64,000 nucleotides of DNA from Pedobacter roseus (lineage in GTDB: Bacteria > Bacteroidota > Bacteroidia > Sphingobacteriales > Sphingobacteriaceae). How positions within the stretch are numbered: position 1 is the stretch's first letter; each line of letters opens with the position of its first letter. Below, in pieces: positions 8,607 through 17,593 of this stretch. The stretch is from the NCBI RefSeq assembly GCF_014395225.1, contig NZ_CP060723.1:1302001-1366000 (forward strand), in the 5' to 3' direction. A model generated the notes under the pieces. That model saw only the letters and a program-made list of their open reading frames with translations. It ran no database searches and was not told the origin of the DNA. A program made the translations under genes and the position numbers.

Positions 8607-9374
8607 ATGAATCGAATTAAACAACTCTTCCAGGAGAAGAAAAATATATTATCAATTTATTATACCGCTGGTTATCCAAATACTGGCGATACTATTCAAA
8701 TCGCAGAGGCATTGGAGAAATCGGGTGCGGATATGCTCGAAATCGGCTTCCCTTATTCCGATCCTGTTGCAGATGGTCCGGTAATCCAGGCCAGTAGCAA
8801 ACAATCATTGGATCAGGGGATGACGCTTAAACTGCTTTTCGAACAATTGAAAGACTTGCGGAAAAAAGTAAGTATCCCTGTTTTGTTAATGGGGTATGTA
8901 AACCCTGTTTTGCAGTTTGGTGTTGAAAAATTTTGTGAAGCTTGTGCCGAAGTAGGAGTAGATGGTTGCATCGTTCCCGATTTGCCTATGGTAGAATATG
9001 AGGAATTTTATAAAGATTGCTTTGAAAAACATAACCTGAGCAATGTGTTTTTAATCACGCCTCAAACGGCTGAAGAACGTATCCATAAAATTGATGGCTT
9101 AACCAATGGATTTATCTATTTGTTATCCTCATCGGCAACTACAGGTAAAAACCTCGAAGTTGGCGATACCACCGAAGCTTATTTCAGCAGGATTAAAAAC
9201 CTGAACCTGAAGAACCCAACGATGATCGGTTTCGGGATCAGCGATAAACAGACTTTCGATAAAGCCTGCTCGTATGCCAATGGCGCAATTATCGGTACTG
9301 CTTTCGTTAAAGCCATTGCCGATGGTAATTTAGAAGAAAGTGTGAGCAACTTTATGAAGAAGTTTAAAGGTTAG
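8607..9374 (+). CDS. trpA: Tryptophan synthase alpha chain
   Basis: TrpA cleaves indole-3-glycerol phosphate to indole and glyceraldehyde 3-phosphate. The 255-residue TIM-barrel protein has the catalytic Glu45 and Asp56 in EIGFPYSDPVADGP, equivalent to Glu49 and Asp60 of the E. coli enzyme, and the loop-6 region with TTGKN. The length is slightly short, as is usual in Bacteroidota. It is the last gene of the trpDFBA group and is followed by a palindromic repeat. Confidence 0.96.
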   Translation: MNRIKQLFQEKKNILSIYYTAGYPNTGDTIQIAEALEKSGADMLEIGFPYSDPVADGPVIQASSKQSLDQGMTLKLLFEQLKDLRKKVSIPVLLMGYVNPVLQFGVEKFCEACAEVGVDGCIVPDLPMVEYEEFYKDCFEKHNLSNVFLITPQTAEERIHKIDGLTNGFIYLLSSSATTGKNLEVGDTTEAYFSRIKNLNLKNPTMIGFGISDKQTFDKACSYANGAIIGTAFVKAIADGNLEESVSNFMKKFKG

Positions 9375-9403
9375 TTTTTTACCATTAAGTCATATTTAGT
9401 CGG

Positions 9404-9491
9404 TTCGTCATTGCGAGGAGGAACGACGAAGCAATCTTTCCTGCCAGAGAGATTGCTTCGTCGGCTGAAAAAGCCTTCTCGCAATGACGAT
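9404..9491. repeat. Palindromic repeat GTCATTGCGAGGAGG, copy 1
   Basis: GTCATTGCGAGGAGGAACGA with GAAGCAATCTTTCCTGCC leads into the inverted half GATTGCTTCGTCGGC and AAGCCTTCTCGCAATGACGA, so the whole element folds into a long imperfect hairpin. A near-identical copy is at 58011-58109 and a decayed half at about 50541-50586. It may act as the trpA 3' end. Confidence 0.7.
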
Positions 9492-9504
9492 ACTTTGAAT
9501 AAAT

Positions 9505-9942
9505 CTACCTATTCCTCCAATCCTCATAACTCATCTCAAATTTCACTTCCCCCTTATTTACCATTCCTGCTTTTTTCCAGCCTTGCCTGATATAAAATTC
9601 TTCGGCACGGGTATTTGGCGATGTGCCCAACCATACTGGCGCTTTAGTCTGCTCAAAATACCAATCTATCATTAACCGGTGCAGTTCTTTACCAATACCT
9701 CTGCCTTCAAATTCTGGCCGAAGAAATAAAGCCCATATATTATGCTCCTTTAAATCTACAATTGAAAAACCAACTACTTCACCATTTACCTCACAAACCC
9801 AACCTTTGCCTCGCCCGGTAATAAATTCTTCGCAATCTTTGTCAGTTACTAAAGCAGGATCGGACAAAATGTTCTCTTTAACGGTATGCCTGACAATTTG
9901 TATCGGCGCAATGTCAGTTGTTTTTGCTTCGCGGAAAATCAT
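9505..9942 (-). CDS. GNAT family N-acetyltransferase
   Basis: This 145-residue protein has the GNAT fold. The N-terminal FREAKTTDIAPIQIVR strand-helix is followed by GFSIVDLKEHNIWALFLRPE and the acetyl-CoA pyrophosphate loop RPEFEGRGIGKELHR (about 77-91), with a C-terminal FYIRQGWKKAG segment. It should transfer an acetyl group from acetyl-CoA to an amine; the acceptor is unknown. It is transcribed away from tetR and toward trpA, with a palindromic repeat between the 3' ends. Confidence 0.88.
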   Translation of the reverse strand: MIFREAKTTDIAPIQIVRHTVKENILSDPALVTDKDCEEFITGRGKGWVCEVNGEVVGFSIVDLKEHNIWALFLRPEFEGRGIGKELHRLMIDWYFEQTKAPVWLGTSPNTRAEEFYIRQGWKKAGMVNKGEVKFEMSYEDWRNR

Positions 9943-10053
9943 TTTTTATAAGTTCTTGAGAAAATTAATTTATTTTAAAAGCCTTTTAAATGCTTTAATC
10001 GTTGATTATCAGCTGTAAAACTAGGTAATAAAATGTTTATGACAAATGAATGA

Positions 10054-10083
10054 TTGTGAATTCTGGAATTGGTTCTACATTTG
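10054..10083 (+). promoter_or_regulatory. Promoter of tetR
   Basis: TTG at 10054-10056, a 19-nt spacer and TACATTTG at 10076-10083 match the Bacteroidetes consensus exactly. Transcription should begin near 10089, inside the operator-like box that follows. Confidence 0.65.
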
Positions 10084-10084
10084 C

Positions 10085-10110
10085 TTAACGGTGTTAGATT
10101 ATTTACACCT
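10085..10110. promoter_or_regulatory. Operator-like box, copy in tetR leader
   Basis: The box reads TTAAC, then GGTGTTAGATTATTTACACC at 10090-10109, an imperfect palindrome with GGTGT and ACACC arms. The same core TGTTAGATTATTTA returns at 10751-10777 before the efflux adaptor gene. It covers the predicted transcription start of tetR, which fits autorepression. Confidence 0.6.
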
Positions 10111-10122
10111 AATATTCCAGTC

Positions 10123-10728
10123 ATGGGAAGTAAAGAAAGAATTCTACGTTTAAAAGATGAAACCAGAACAAAAATTCTGGATGCTGCCTTGAACATTGTT
10201 CAAACAGAAGGCTGGCAGGCATTGAGTATGCGTAAAATTGCCGACCAGATTGAATATACTGCACCAATTATTTACGAATATTTTTCCAACAAAGACGGCA
10301 TCTTACTGGAACTCACCAGAAGAGGGTATTTAATGTTGGCCAAAGATATCCGCGAAGCCAGGGATAAACACGAATCTCCTGAAGATAAAATGGAAGCCAT
10401 GTGGATTGCCTACTGGAACTTCGCCTTTGCCCACAAAGAATTTTATCAGTTGATGTATGGCGTGGATATGGTTTGCTGTACCGTTAAAAATTCAATGCCC
10501 GAAGCCGAAAATGTAGGCGGTATGTTGGGTGATGTAATTGAATCTTTATTCGAAAAGAAGCCAGTGTCTGAAGATGATATCTGCATGAAGTATTACACTT
10601 ATTGGTCGATCATCCATGGCTTGATTTCCATCAACCTTGTTCGACCTAACGGAAGAACAACCGACGAACTAAACCAGCAAATTTTAAAAGATGCCATCAA
10701 AGGCATTACATTATCTATTAATAGTTAG
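10123..10728 (+). CDS. TetR family transcriptional regulator
   Basis: The 201-residue protein has a TetR N-terminal DNA-binding domain (about 12-58), with TKILDAALNIVQTEGWQALS and the recognition part TAPIIYEYFSNKDGIL, and a helical C-terminal ligand domain containing a WxxY/F-rich stretch (MWIAYWNFAFAHKEFYQLMY). The ATG at 10123 is used because a longer reading from 10069 begins upstream of the predicted transcription start. It lies 72 nt before the RND efflux genes in the same direction. The shared operator box before both genes makes it the likely repressor of the pump and of itself. The inducer is unknown. Confidence 0.9.
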   Translation: MGSKERILRLKDETRTKILDAALNIVQTEGWQALSMRKIADQIEYTAPIIYEYFSNKDGILLELTRRGYLMLAKDIREARDKHESPEDKMEAMWIAYWNFAFAHKEFYQLMYGVDMVCCTVKNSMPEAENVGGMLGDVIESLFEKKPVSEDDICMKYYTYWSIIHGLISINLVRPNGRTTDELNQQILKDAIKGITLSINS

Positions 10729-10750
10729 CATATTTTTTTTAAACGATAAT

Positions 10751-10777
10751 TTAACACTGTTAGATTATTTATACACT
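10751..10777. promoter_or_regulatory. Operator-like box, copy before the efflux operon
   Basis: TTAAC, two differing bases, then TGTTAGATTATTTA and TAC repeat the box found in the tetR leader, base for base over the core. It ends 23 nt before the adaptor ATG. A consensus TAnnTTTG box is not obvious here, so either a weak promoter overlaps it or the pump is partly transcribed through from tetR. Confidence 0.55.
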
Positions 10778-10800
10778 ATAATCCAATTAAATTTAATTAT

Positions 10801-12003
10801 ATGAAATCTCTACATCGCTTGTACCCGTTACTTAACACCGTTAAATGGTTTAATGGTATTAATTCAATGTTAACAATTTCTCTTCTATCCATAGTTTTAG
10901 TAAGCTGTAAGTCGTCTCCTGATCAATCAGCAGCGGCGCCGCCACCACCAGTATTGCCTGTAAGCGCAATTAACTCAAGCACAGAAACTACCTATATCGA
11001 ATATCCGGCCTCTATTCAGGGCGCTGTTGATATCGATGTCCGTCCGCAGGTGAGCGGTTATTTACAAAGTGTGCTGGTTAACGAAGGCGCTTATGTAACA
11101 GCTGGCCAAACCTTATTCAAAATTAATGAAAACCCTTTCCGTGAGGCATTAAACAACGCTAAAGCGAGTTTACATGCTGCAGAAGCTGCTATCTTAAATG
11201 CGCAGTTAGAAGTGGATAAGTTAACACCACTTGTACAGAATAAGGTAGTTTCAGATATCCAGTTAAAAACGGCCAAAACAGCTTATAAAATAGCACAGGC
11301 AAATGCCGAGCAGGCTAAAGCAAGTGTGGCTTCGGCACAGATCAACTTAGGTTATACCAATGTTAAGGCTACGGTAAGCGGTTATATTGGTCGTATCCCT
11401 AAGAAACAGGGAAGTTTGGTTTCGCCAACTGATCAAATTGCATTAACGCAGTTATCTGATATCCATGAAGTACACGTTTACTTCGCACTTGCGGAAAACG
11501 ACTTCAACAATTTTAATGTAAACTATCCGGGTAAAAGTCCTGCCGACAGGATTAAACATTTACCTGCAGTAGAACTTTTATTGTCTGACAACACTGTTTA
11601 CCCAATTAAAGGTAAAATCGACATGATTGATGGCCAGTTTGATAAAAACACGGGTGCCATCACCTTAAGAGCAAGTTTTCCTAATGCGAGTGGTGTATTG
11701 CGCTCGGGTAATACCGGAAAAATCCGCCTGGGCCTGCAACATGATGATGCCATCCTGGTACCTCAATCGGCAACGGTAGAAATGCAGGATAAAGTATTTG
11801 TATTTACCGTAGGCGACAGCAGCAAGGTTAAAAAACAAGCCATTACCATTGTGGGTAAAGCGGGCGAAAATTACCTGGTTAATGCCGGGGTAAAAGCTGG
11901 CGACCAGATTGTGTTAAGCGGCATTGATAAATTACAGGAGGGCATGGTAATCCAGCCTCAAAAAGCAGCAGATAAAGTAGCTGTTGCAAAATCAAAAAAA
12001 TAA
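10801..12003 (+). CDS. RND efflux periplasmic adaptor (membrane fusion protein), lipoprotein
   Basis: This is the periplasmic link between the inner-membrane pump and the outer-membrane channel. The 400-residue protein carries a lipobox (VLVSC, Cys36), so it should be lipid-anchored. It then has the barrel-sandwich lipoyl half (VRPQVSGYLQSVLVNEGAYV), a coiled-coil hairpin rich in Ala/Gln (about 115-185), the second lipoyl half (NVKATVSGYIGRIPKKQGSLV) and beta-barrel/membrane-proximal domains. From the first ATG the n-region before the hydrophobic core is long (22 residues); an internal ATG at 10867 would give a more normal signal peptide, so that start is possible. The gap to the pump gene is 24 nt. 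Confidence 0.92.
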   Translation: MKSLHRLYPLLNTVKWFNGINSMLTISLLSIVLVSCKSSPDQSAAAPPPPVLPVSAINSSTETTYIEYPASIQGAVDIDVRPQVSGYLQSVLVNEGAYVTAGQTLFKINENPFREALNNAKASLHAAEAAILNAQLEVDKLTPLVQNKVVSDIQLKTAKTAYKIAQANAEQAKASVASAQINLGYTNVKATVSGYIGRIPKKQGSLVSPTDQIALTQLSDIHEVHVYFALAENDFNNFNVNYPGKSPADRIKHLPAVELLLSDNTVYPIKGKIDMIDGQFDKNTGAITLRASFPNASGVLRSGNTGKIRLGLQHDDAILVPQSATVEMQDKVFVFTVGDSSKVKKQAITIVGKAGENYLVNAGVKAGDQIVLSGIDKLQEGMVIQPQKAADKVAVAKSKK

Positions 12004-12027
12004 CAAACCATTAAAGTTTAAGCAATC

Positions 12028-15000
12028 ATGTTTCAGAAATTTATAGACAGGCCTGTACTTTCGACTGTTATTTCCATCTTATTGGTAATAGTTGGTATAC
12101 TGGGCTTAACAAAGTTGCCCTTAGAGCGCTTTCCAAATATCGCCCCTCCGTCGGTATTGGTAACTGCTGTATACCCAGGGGCCAATGCCGAAACGATTTT
12201 ACGTTCGGTAACCCCTTCATTGGAGGAAGCCATTAATGGTGTGGAGAACATGACTTACATGACCTCCAGCGCCAGTAACGATGGTACCTTAGCCATTACG
12301 GTTTATTTTCAACAAGGTACCAACCCCGATCAGGCAGCTGTTAACGTGCAAAACCGTGTTTCGCAGGCCACCAGTCAATTGCCTGCAGAGGTTGTACAAT
12401 ATGGTATCACCACCACTAAACAGCAAAACAGTTTTATTGGTGCTATTGGTGTTTACTCTGAAGATCCTAAAAAATACGATGCTGTTTTTGTAAACAACTA
12501 CGCACAAATCAATATTATTCCCGAACTTAAACGTATCCCGGGTGTAGGTTCTGCCAGTGTATTTGGTGGTATTAAAGATTATTCGATGCGTATCTGGTTA
12601 AATCCAAGTCAGTTGGCCACTTACAAAATTACCCCTAATGAAGTGATCACTGCCATTCAGGATAAGAACCTGGAAGCAGCACCGGGTAGGGTTGGAGAAC
12701 GTAGTAATGAGGCTTTTGAATACATTATTAAATATAAAGGTAAACTTACCAAACCAGAAGAATATCAAAATATTGCGATCCGTTCTAATTCAGATGGTTC
12801 TATCTTACGTTTAAAAGATGTGGCCCGTGTAGAATTGGGTGCTTATAGCTATGGTAGTGTTAACCGTTTAAACGGACATGATGGTATTACCATTGGAGTG
12901 ATCCAGTTATCAGGCTCAAATGCCAACGAAATCCAGATTGCCATTGATAAACTATTGGCGAAACTATCAAAAGATTTCCCTGCAGGTATCAAGTACAATC
13001 AGTTTTACCGTACCAAAACCGATCTTGATGAATCCATCAATCAGGTGGAGCACACTTTAATCGAGGCGTTCTTACTGGTATTTATCGTAGTATTTATCTT
13101 CCTTCAGGATTTCAGGTCTACTTTAATCCCGGCTATTGCGGTTCCGGTGGCAATTATCGGTACCTTCTTTTTCATGCAGTTGTTCGGTTTCTCTGTTAAC
13201 CTTTTAACCCTGTTCGCGCTTGTACTGGCCATTGGTATTGTGGTGGATGATGCGATTGTGGTGGTGGAAGCGGTGCATGCCAAAATGGAGGAAAATCCTT
13301 CACTTAGTCCGAAAGCAGCAACTACCCAGGCGATGAGCGAAATTACCGGGGCCATTATATCCATTACACTGGTGATGGCGGCGGTATTTTTACCGGTTGG
13401 TTTTATGACCGGCTCAACAGGTATATTTTACAAACAGTTCGCTTTAACCATGGCTATTGCCATCATTATTTCAGCTGTTAATGCCTTAACTTTAAGTCCG
13501 GCATTGGCGGCCTTATTCTTAAAGAATAAACATGCTGAGGGTGCGCACGGACACAAGGCCCCTAAAAAAGGATTTGTAGATAAGTTTTATGCGGGCTTTA
13601 ACGGTGGTTTCAATTACATGACCAACCGTTATATCGGTGGCTTAAAAGTGCTTATCCGTAATAAATGGATCAGCATGGCAGGACTGGCATTAGTTGTTGC
13701 GGTTACCATTCTTCTGGTAAGCCGGACAAAAACTGGCTTTATTCCAACAGAGGATCAGGGTTTTGTGGCCATTGCGGTTGCGAGTCCATCGGGAACCTCA
13801 TTGGCCAATACCAATAAAATGTTGGAACAGGCAGAAAAAGAGTTGAGGGCGATGCCATCAGCAAGATTTGTGATGTCGCTGGCAGGCTATAACTTCTTAA
13901 CGGCTTCTAACAGTCCATCAGCAGGACAGATTTTCTTATTGTTAAAACCAAACGACGAAAGGGGAGCGGTTAAAAATATCGATGAAATCCAGAATATCGT
14001 AAGGGCTAAAATGGCAGCCATATCTGCCGGTACCTTCTTTGTATTCAGTTTTCCAACCGTTCCGGGTTTCAGTAATGTGGAAGCGATGAACGTGATGTTA
14101 CAGGATAAAACCAACGGCAGACTGGATAAATTTAGTGGTGTAGCGAATAACTTCATCGGTAAGTTAATGGCGAAACCAGCTATTGCCTATGCTTTTACTT
14201 CTTATAAAGCAGATTATCCGCAGTTACAATTAGATGTTAACGACGAAAAGGCTGATCAGTTAGGCGTAAGCAAAAAAGATATCTTACAAACCATGCAGAC
14301 TTATTTTGGTACGGCACAGGCCTCAGATTTTAACCGCTTTGGTAAATACTACCGTGTTGTGGTTCAGGCTGATGTTGCCGACAGAACCGACCCTGCCAGT
14401 ATCGACCGTGTGTTTGTGAAAAACAAAGCAGGCGAAAGTGTGCCTATCAGTACCCTGGTTAAATTAACCCGTGTGTATGGTTCGGAAACGGCTTCGCGTT
14501 ATAACCTGTTTAACTCTATCGAGGTAAATGCAATCCCTAAACCAGGTTTCAGTTCTGGTGATGCGATTAAAGCCATTGAAGAAACGGCTAAAGAACAATT
14601 GCCAACGGGTTATGCATACGAATTCTCGGGACAAACACGTGAGGAGATTTCTTCAGGCGGACAATCAACGGTGATATTCCTGCTTTGTTTAGTGTTTGTG
14701 TACTTCTTGTTATCGGCACAGTATGAAAGTTATATCCTGCCATTGGCGGTAATCCTTTCCATCCCTACAGGTATATTCGGTGTGTTTGTGGTATTGGGTT
14801 TAACCGGTATCGAAAACAACATTTATGTACAGGTAGCACTGATTATGCTAATCGGTTTGCTGGCTAAAAACGCCATCCTGATTGTAGAGTTTGCAGTGCA
14901 GCGACGAAAGGCAGGACTAAGTTTGGTTGATTCGGCTATTGAAGCCGCCAGATTAAGGATCAGACCAATCATTATGACTTCACTTGCCTTTGTATTCGGT

Positions 15001-15231
15001 TTATTCCCGATGAGTATTGCAACTGGTCCATCTGCACAGGGTAACCACTCCATCAGTATTGGTGCGGCAGGCGGTATGGTATCGGGTGTAGTTTTAGGTT
15101 TATTCATCATTCCGGTACTTTTTGTCATCTTCCAGGCTTTACAGGAAAAAATATCAAAAAAATCATCAAATGAGGTTGTTCAACACCATGAAGAACCTGT
15201 TAATAATCATGTAGTTTATGAAACGGTTTAA
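12028..15231 (+). CDS. RND multidrug efflux transporter, HAE1/AcrB type
   Basis: The 1067-residue inner-membrane pump uses the proton gradient to expel drugs or other amphiphiles through the tripartite complex. It has the two halves of the family, each with a large periplasmic loop, and begins MFQKFIDRPVLSTVISILL. The proton-relay aspartates Asp407 and Asp408 in TM4 (GIVVDDAIVVVEAV) fall at the same numbers as in AcrB. Further family motifs are FIPTEDQGF at the start of the second half and GLLAKNAILIVEFA in TM10. The gene overlaps the outer-membrane channel gene by 14 nt. The neighbourhood shows a complete operon under TetR control; the substrates are unknown. Confidence 0.96.
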   Translation: MFQKFIDRPVLSTVISILLVIVGILGLTKLPLERFPNIAPPSVLVTAVYPGANAETILRSVTPSLEEAINGVENMTYMTSSASNDGTLAITVYFQQGTNPDQAAVNVQNRVSQATSQLPAEVVQYGITTTKQQNSFIGAIGVYSEDPKKYDAVFVNNYAQINIIPELKRIPGVGSASVFGGIKDYSMRIWLNPSQLATYKITPNEVITAIQDKNLEAAPGRVGERSNEAFEYIIKYKGKLTKPEEYQNIAIRSNSDGSILRLKDVARVELGAYSYGSVNRLNGHDGITIGVIQLSGSNANEIQIAIDKLLAKLSKDFPAGIKYNQFYRTKTDLDESINQVEHTLIEAFLLVFIVVFIFLQDFRSTLIPAIAVPVAIIGTFFFMQLFGFSVNLLTLFALVLAIGIVVDDAIVVVEAVHAKMEENPSLSPKAATTQAMSEITGAIISITLVMAAVFLPVGFMTGSTGIFYKQFALTMAIAIIISAVNALTLSPALAALFLKNKHAEGAHGHKAPKKGFVDKFYAGFNGGFNYMTNRYIGGLKVLIRNKWISMAGLALVVAVTILLVSRTKTGFIPTEDQGFVAIAVASPSGTSLANTNKMLEQAEKELRAMPSARFVMSLAGYNFLTASNSPSAGQIFLLLKPNDERGAVKNIDEIQNIVRAKMAAISAGTFFVFSFPTVPGFSNVEAMNVMLQDKTNGRLDKFSGVANNFIGKLMAKPAIAYAFTSYKADYPQLQLDVNDEKADQLGVSKKDILQTMQTYFGTAQASDFNRFGKYYRVVVQADVADRTDPASIDRVFVKNKAGESVPISTLVKLTRVYGSETASRYNLFNSIEVNAIPKPGFSSGDAIKAIEETAKEQLPTGYAYEFSGQTREEISSGGQSTVIFLLCLVFVYFLLSAQYESYILPLAVILSIPTGIFGVFVVLGLTGIENNIYVQVALIMLIGLLAKNAILIVEFAVQRRKAGLSLVDSAIEAARLRIRPIIMTSLAFVFGLFPMSIATGPSAQGNHSISIGAAGGMVSGVVLGLFIIPVLFVIFQALQEKISKKSSNEVVQHHEEPVNNHVVYETV

Positions 15232-16624
15232 TATAGTTACCATCCTGCTCCTTGCTTTGGTTTGGAGCGGATGTTCGGTTTCGAAAGATACAGCCTTGCC
15301 TAATGTTGTGCCAGGTTTATTCAGAAACACCACACCACGCGATTCTTCGAGTATTGGCACCATGCCACTGAAGAGTTTTATTAACGACCTTACTGTTCAG
15401 AATTTAATTGATACGGCACTGGTTAAAAATTACGATATGCAAATTGCATTGAAAAATATCGATGCAGCGGAAGTATTGTTCAAACAATCAAAACTGGGTT
15501 ATTTACCTGAATTGAAATTGCAGGTAGCGGCAAGTACCAGCCGTCCAAGTGATAACAGTTTAAATGGTTTAAGCCTGAACCAGTTTACCGGTTCAACACA
15601 CATCGAAGATTACAGTGCTAACCTGGGTGTGTTTTGGGAAGCCGATATCTGGGGCAAAATCCGTAATCAAAAAGCTGGCGCTTTAGCCAGTTTTTTGCAG
15701 ACTGAGGAGGCACGTAAAGCCGTTCAAACGCGTTTGGTTGCCAATGTTGCACAAGGTTATTACAACCTGCTGATGCTTGATGCGCAACTAGAAATTGCCA
15801 AAAAGAACTTAAAGCTAAACGATAGTACGTTAAGGATTATCAATTTACAGTTTGATGCAGGTCAGGTAACTTCGTTAGCCATTCAGCAGGCACAGGCACA
15901 GCAGTTAAATGCGGCACAGCTGATCCCACGTTTGGAACAAAATGTAACGTTACAGGAAAATGCTTTAAGTGTATTGATCGGCACTTTGCCAAAATCAATC
16001 AACCGGGAGAGCCGTTTGGATAAAATGGTGATTCCGCAGGATTTAAACGCAGGTTTTCCTTCGGCAATGTTAAGCCGCAGACCGGATATTAAAAGTGCAG
16101 AACTGGCTTTAACGGTAGCGAATGCAAAGGTTGGCGTAGCGAAAGCGAGTTTATATCCTTCGTTAGTGATTACCGCTAGCGGTGGCGTGAACTCTTTTAA
16201 AGCAAGCAACTGGTTTAATGTACCGGCATCTTTATTCGGCCTGGTTTCGGGTGGGATTACACAACCTATTTTTCAACGTGGACAGTTAAAGAGCAATTTA
16301 GAACTGGCTAAGATTGATCGCGAAAAAACAGTAATTCAGTTCCGTCAGTCGGTATTGAACGCGGTTGGCGAAGTTTCTGATGAGTTAACGAAGGTAGAGA
16401 AGTTAAAAGCACAATATAGCATTGCTGAACAAAGAACACAGACTTTACAGCTGGCTTCGAAAAATGCAAGTTTGTTGTTTAAAAGTGGGATGGCGAACTA
16501 CCTGGAGGTAATTACGGCTCAAGGCAATTTATTGCAAAGTGAACTGGAATTAGCTTCGATTAAAACAGAGCAGTTAAATGCTGTGGTAGGCTTGTACCGC
16601 TCGTTAGGCGGCGGCTGGAATTAA
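15218..16624 (+). CDS. Outer membrane efflux channel, NodT/TolC-like lipoprotein
   Basis: This 468-residue factor forms the outer-membrane tunnel of the efflux system. A lipoprotein signal is visible (LLLALVWSGCS, Cys at about 19). Two outer-membrane efflux protein repeats follow, the first with NLGVFWEADIWGKIRNQKAG, which is characteristic of NodT-type factors, and the second with LSRRPDIKSAELALTVANAKVG. The coiled-coil stretches are rich in Ala and Gln. The start codon lies inside the end of the pump gene. A 10-bp inverted repeat follows the stop. Confidence 0.93.
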   Translation: MKRFNIVTILLLALVWSGCSVSKDTALPNVVPGLFRNTTPRDSSSIGTMPLKSFINDLTVQNLIDTALVKNYDMQIALKNIDAAEVLFKQSKLGYLPELKLQVAASTSRPSDNSLNGLSLNQFTGSTHIEDYSANLGVFWEADIWGKIRNQKAGALASFLQTEEARKAVQTRLVANVAQGYYNLLMLDAQLEIAKKNLKLNDSTLRIINLQFDAGQVTSLAIQQAQAQQLNAAQLIPRLEQNVTLQENALSVLIGTLPKSINRESRLDKMVIPQDLNAGFPSAMLSRRPDIKSAELALTVANAKVGVAKASLYPSLVITASGGVNSFKASNWFNVPASLFGLVSGGITQPIFQRGQLKSNLELAKIDREKTVIQFRQSVLNAVGEVSDELTKVEKLKAQYSIAEQRTQTLQLASKNASLLFKSGMANYLEVITAQGNLLQSELELASIKTEQLNAVVGLYRSLGGGWN

Positions 16625-16631
16625 TTTGCAA

Positions 16632-16666
16632 AAACCTATAAGGTTTGTAAAAGGCTTTATAGGTTT
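16632..16666 (+). terminator. Hairpin at the end of the efflux operon
   Basis: AAACCTATAA at 16632-16641 pairs exactly with TTATAGGTTT at 16657-16666, 7 nt after the stop codon of the channel gene. It lacks a strong U-tract; it is probably a 3' end or processing hairpin. Confidence 0.5.
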
Positions 16667-16757
16667 GTGTATAAATTTGGCACTAAGGACGCGAGGTTCT
16701 TGGTGCTTTTTTGTGGTTAATAAAATGTTTTTATGGCACTCGCTATCTAGTGCGATC

Positions 16758-16797
16758 GTCATCCGATAGCTATCGGATCCCGCGCAGGCGGGAATCT
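16758..16797. repeat. REP-like palindromes CCGATAGCTATCGG and CCCGCGCAGGCGGG
   Basis: Two adjoining short palindromes, CCGATAGCTATCGG and CCCGCgcaGGCGGG, form a small unit. It recurs at about 17191-17231, 18841-18878 and 19636-19670, and partly at 36660, 37037, 38905 and 46785; the second palindrome occurs alone at 39485-39508. It stands next to copies of the larger structured repeat in most places. Confidence 0.65.
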
Positions 16798-16902
16798 TAA
16801 TGCTATTGCTCGATCCGGCCTCGCTCTTTTTTGTCATCCTGAGGTACGAAGGATCTCCAAGTGTTTAGCTTTTGCTCTGTTTACTCACAAGCTAATGAGT
16901 TT

Positions 16903-17165
16903 CCCTTCGCTCTGGCTTGCCTCGGTTCGCCGCCACCGAGGGGCTCTTACCTTTTTCTTGATAAAAAGGTAACCAAAAATCAAGGCTTGGATCTGATGTC
17001 GGATAAATTCGTCAAAGCTTTTTGGTCGTCAGCACAAGCCCCCGATGAAAAATCGGGGAGGGCGTGCTGCCTCGGGGCAATGGTAAGATGAAAGGAGGTG
17101 CAAAAGCTTTAACGTTTTCTCCTTCCATCATTTCCGAGGCCGGTAGCAGGGATCAGATAGCGTGA
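16903..17165 (+). repeat. Structured repeat (pseudoknot family), type A copy 1
   Basis: The stems read along the copy as follows. P1 is CCTCGGT 16920-16926 with ACCGAGG 16935-16941. P2 is TTACCTTTTT 16947-16956 with AAAAAGGTAA 16963-16972. The loop CTTGAT 16957-16962 is complementary to ATCAAG 16979-16984 (pseudoknot). P3 is CAGCAC 17030-17035 with GTGCTG 17064-17069, enclosing CCCCGAT 17040-17046 with ATCGGGG 17052-17058. P5 is GCCTCGG 17069-17075 with CCGAGGC 17134-17140, enclosing AAGGAG with CTCCTT 17119-17124. No credible protein is encoded. Confidence 0.75.
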
Positions 17166-17278
17166 TGCATAGGGATAATTCCTAATGCTGTCGTCATCCG
17201 ATAGCTATCGGATCCCGCGCAGGCGGGAATCTTAATGCTATCGCCATGCTGATATCCCTTTTTATTTTGTCCTCCGCT

Positions 17279-17580
17279 CAGGCTTGCCTCGGTTCGCCGC
17301 TACCGAGGGGCTCTTTCTTTATCCTTGATGATAAAGAAACAAACAATCAAGGCTTGCGTCGTTTTTTATCTGATAATGTTGTTTTTATAGGTATAAAAGA
17401 TTGCTACGCAATTCCTTGTAAAAAGCTACGAAAATCTTGATTGCGGCAGCATCGAGGCTCTTACCCTTGCTTATCCCACCGCTCCCGCTTGATCCTGCCT
17501 TAGGTTGTGGGGTTATTAGGGGATCTGCAAAGATTTTTGTGCTTTTTCCGGCGGAAATCTGCGAGGCCGGTAGCAGGGAT
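17279..17580 (+). repeat. Structured repeat, 5' type A joined to type B 3' module
   Basis: The 5' part keeps P1, then P2 TTTCTTTATC 17314-17323 with GATAAAGAAA 17330-17339; the loop plus one stem base (CCTTGAT 17323-17329) complements ATCAAGG 17346-17352. The 3' part from 17414 is a different sequence, type B (CCTTGTAAAAAGCTACG ... CGAGGCCGGTAGCAGGG). It is shared with 19422-19588 and 46979-47144 and contains stems such as CCCAC with GTGGG and AGATTT with AAATCT. Confidence 0.7.
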
Positions 17581-17593
17581 CAGATAGCGTGAT

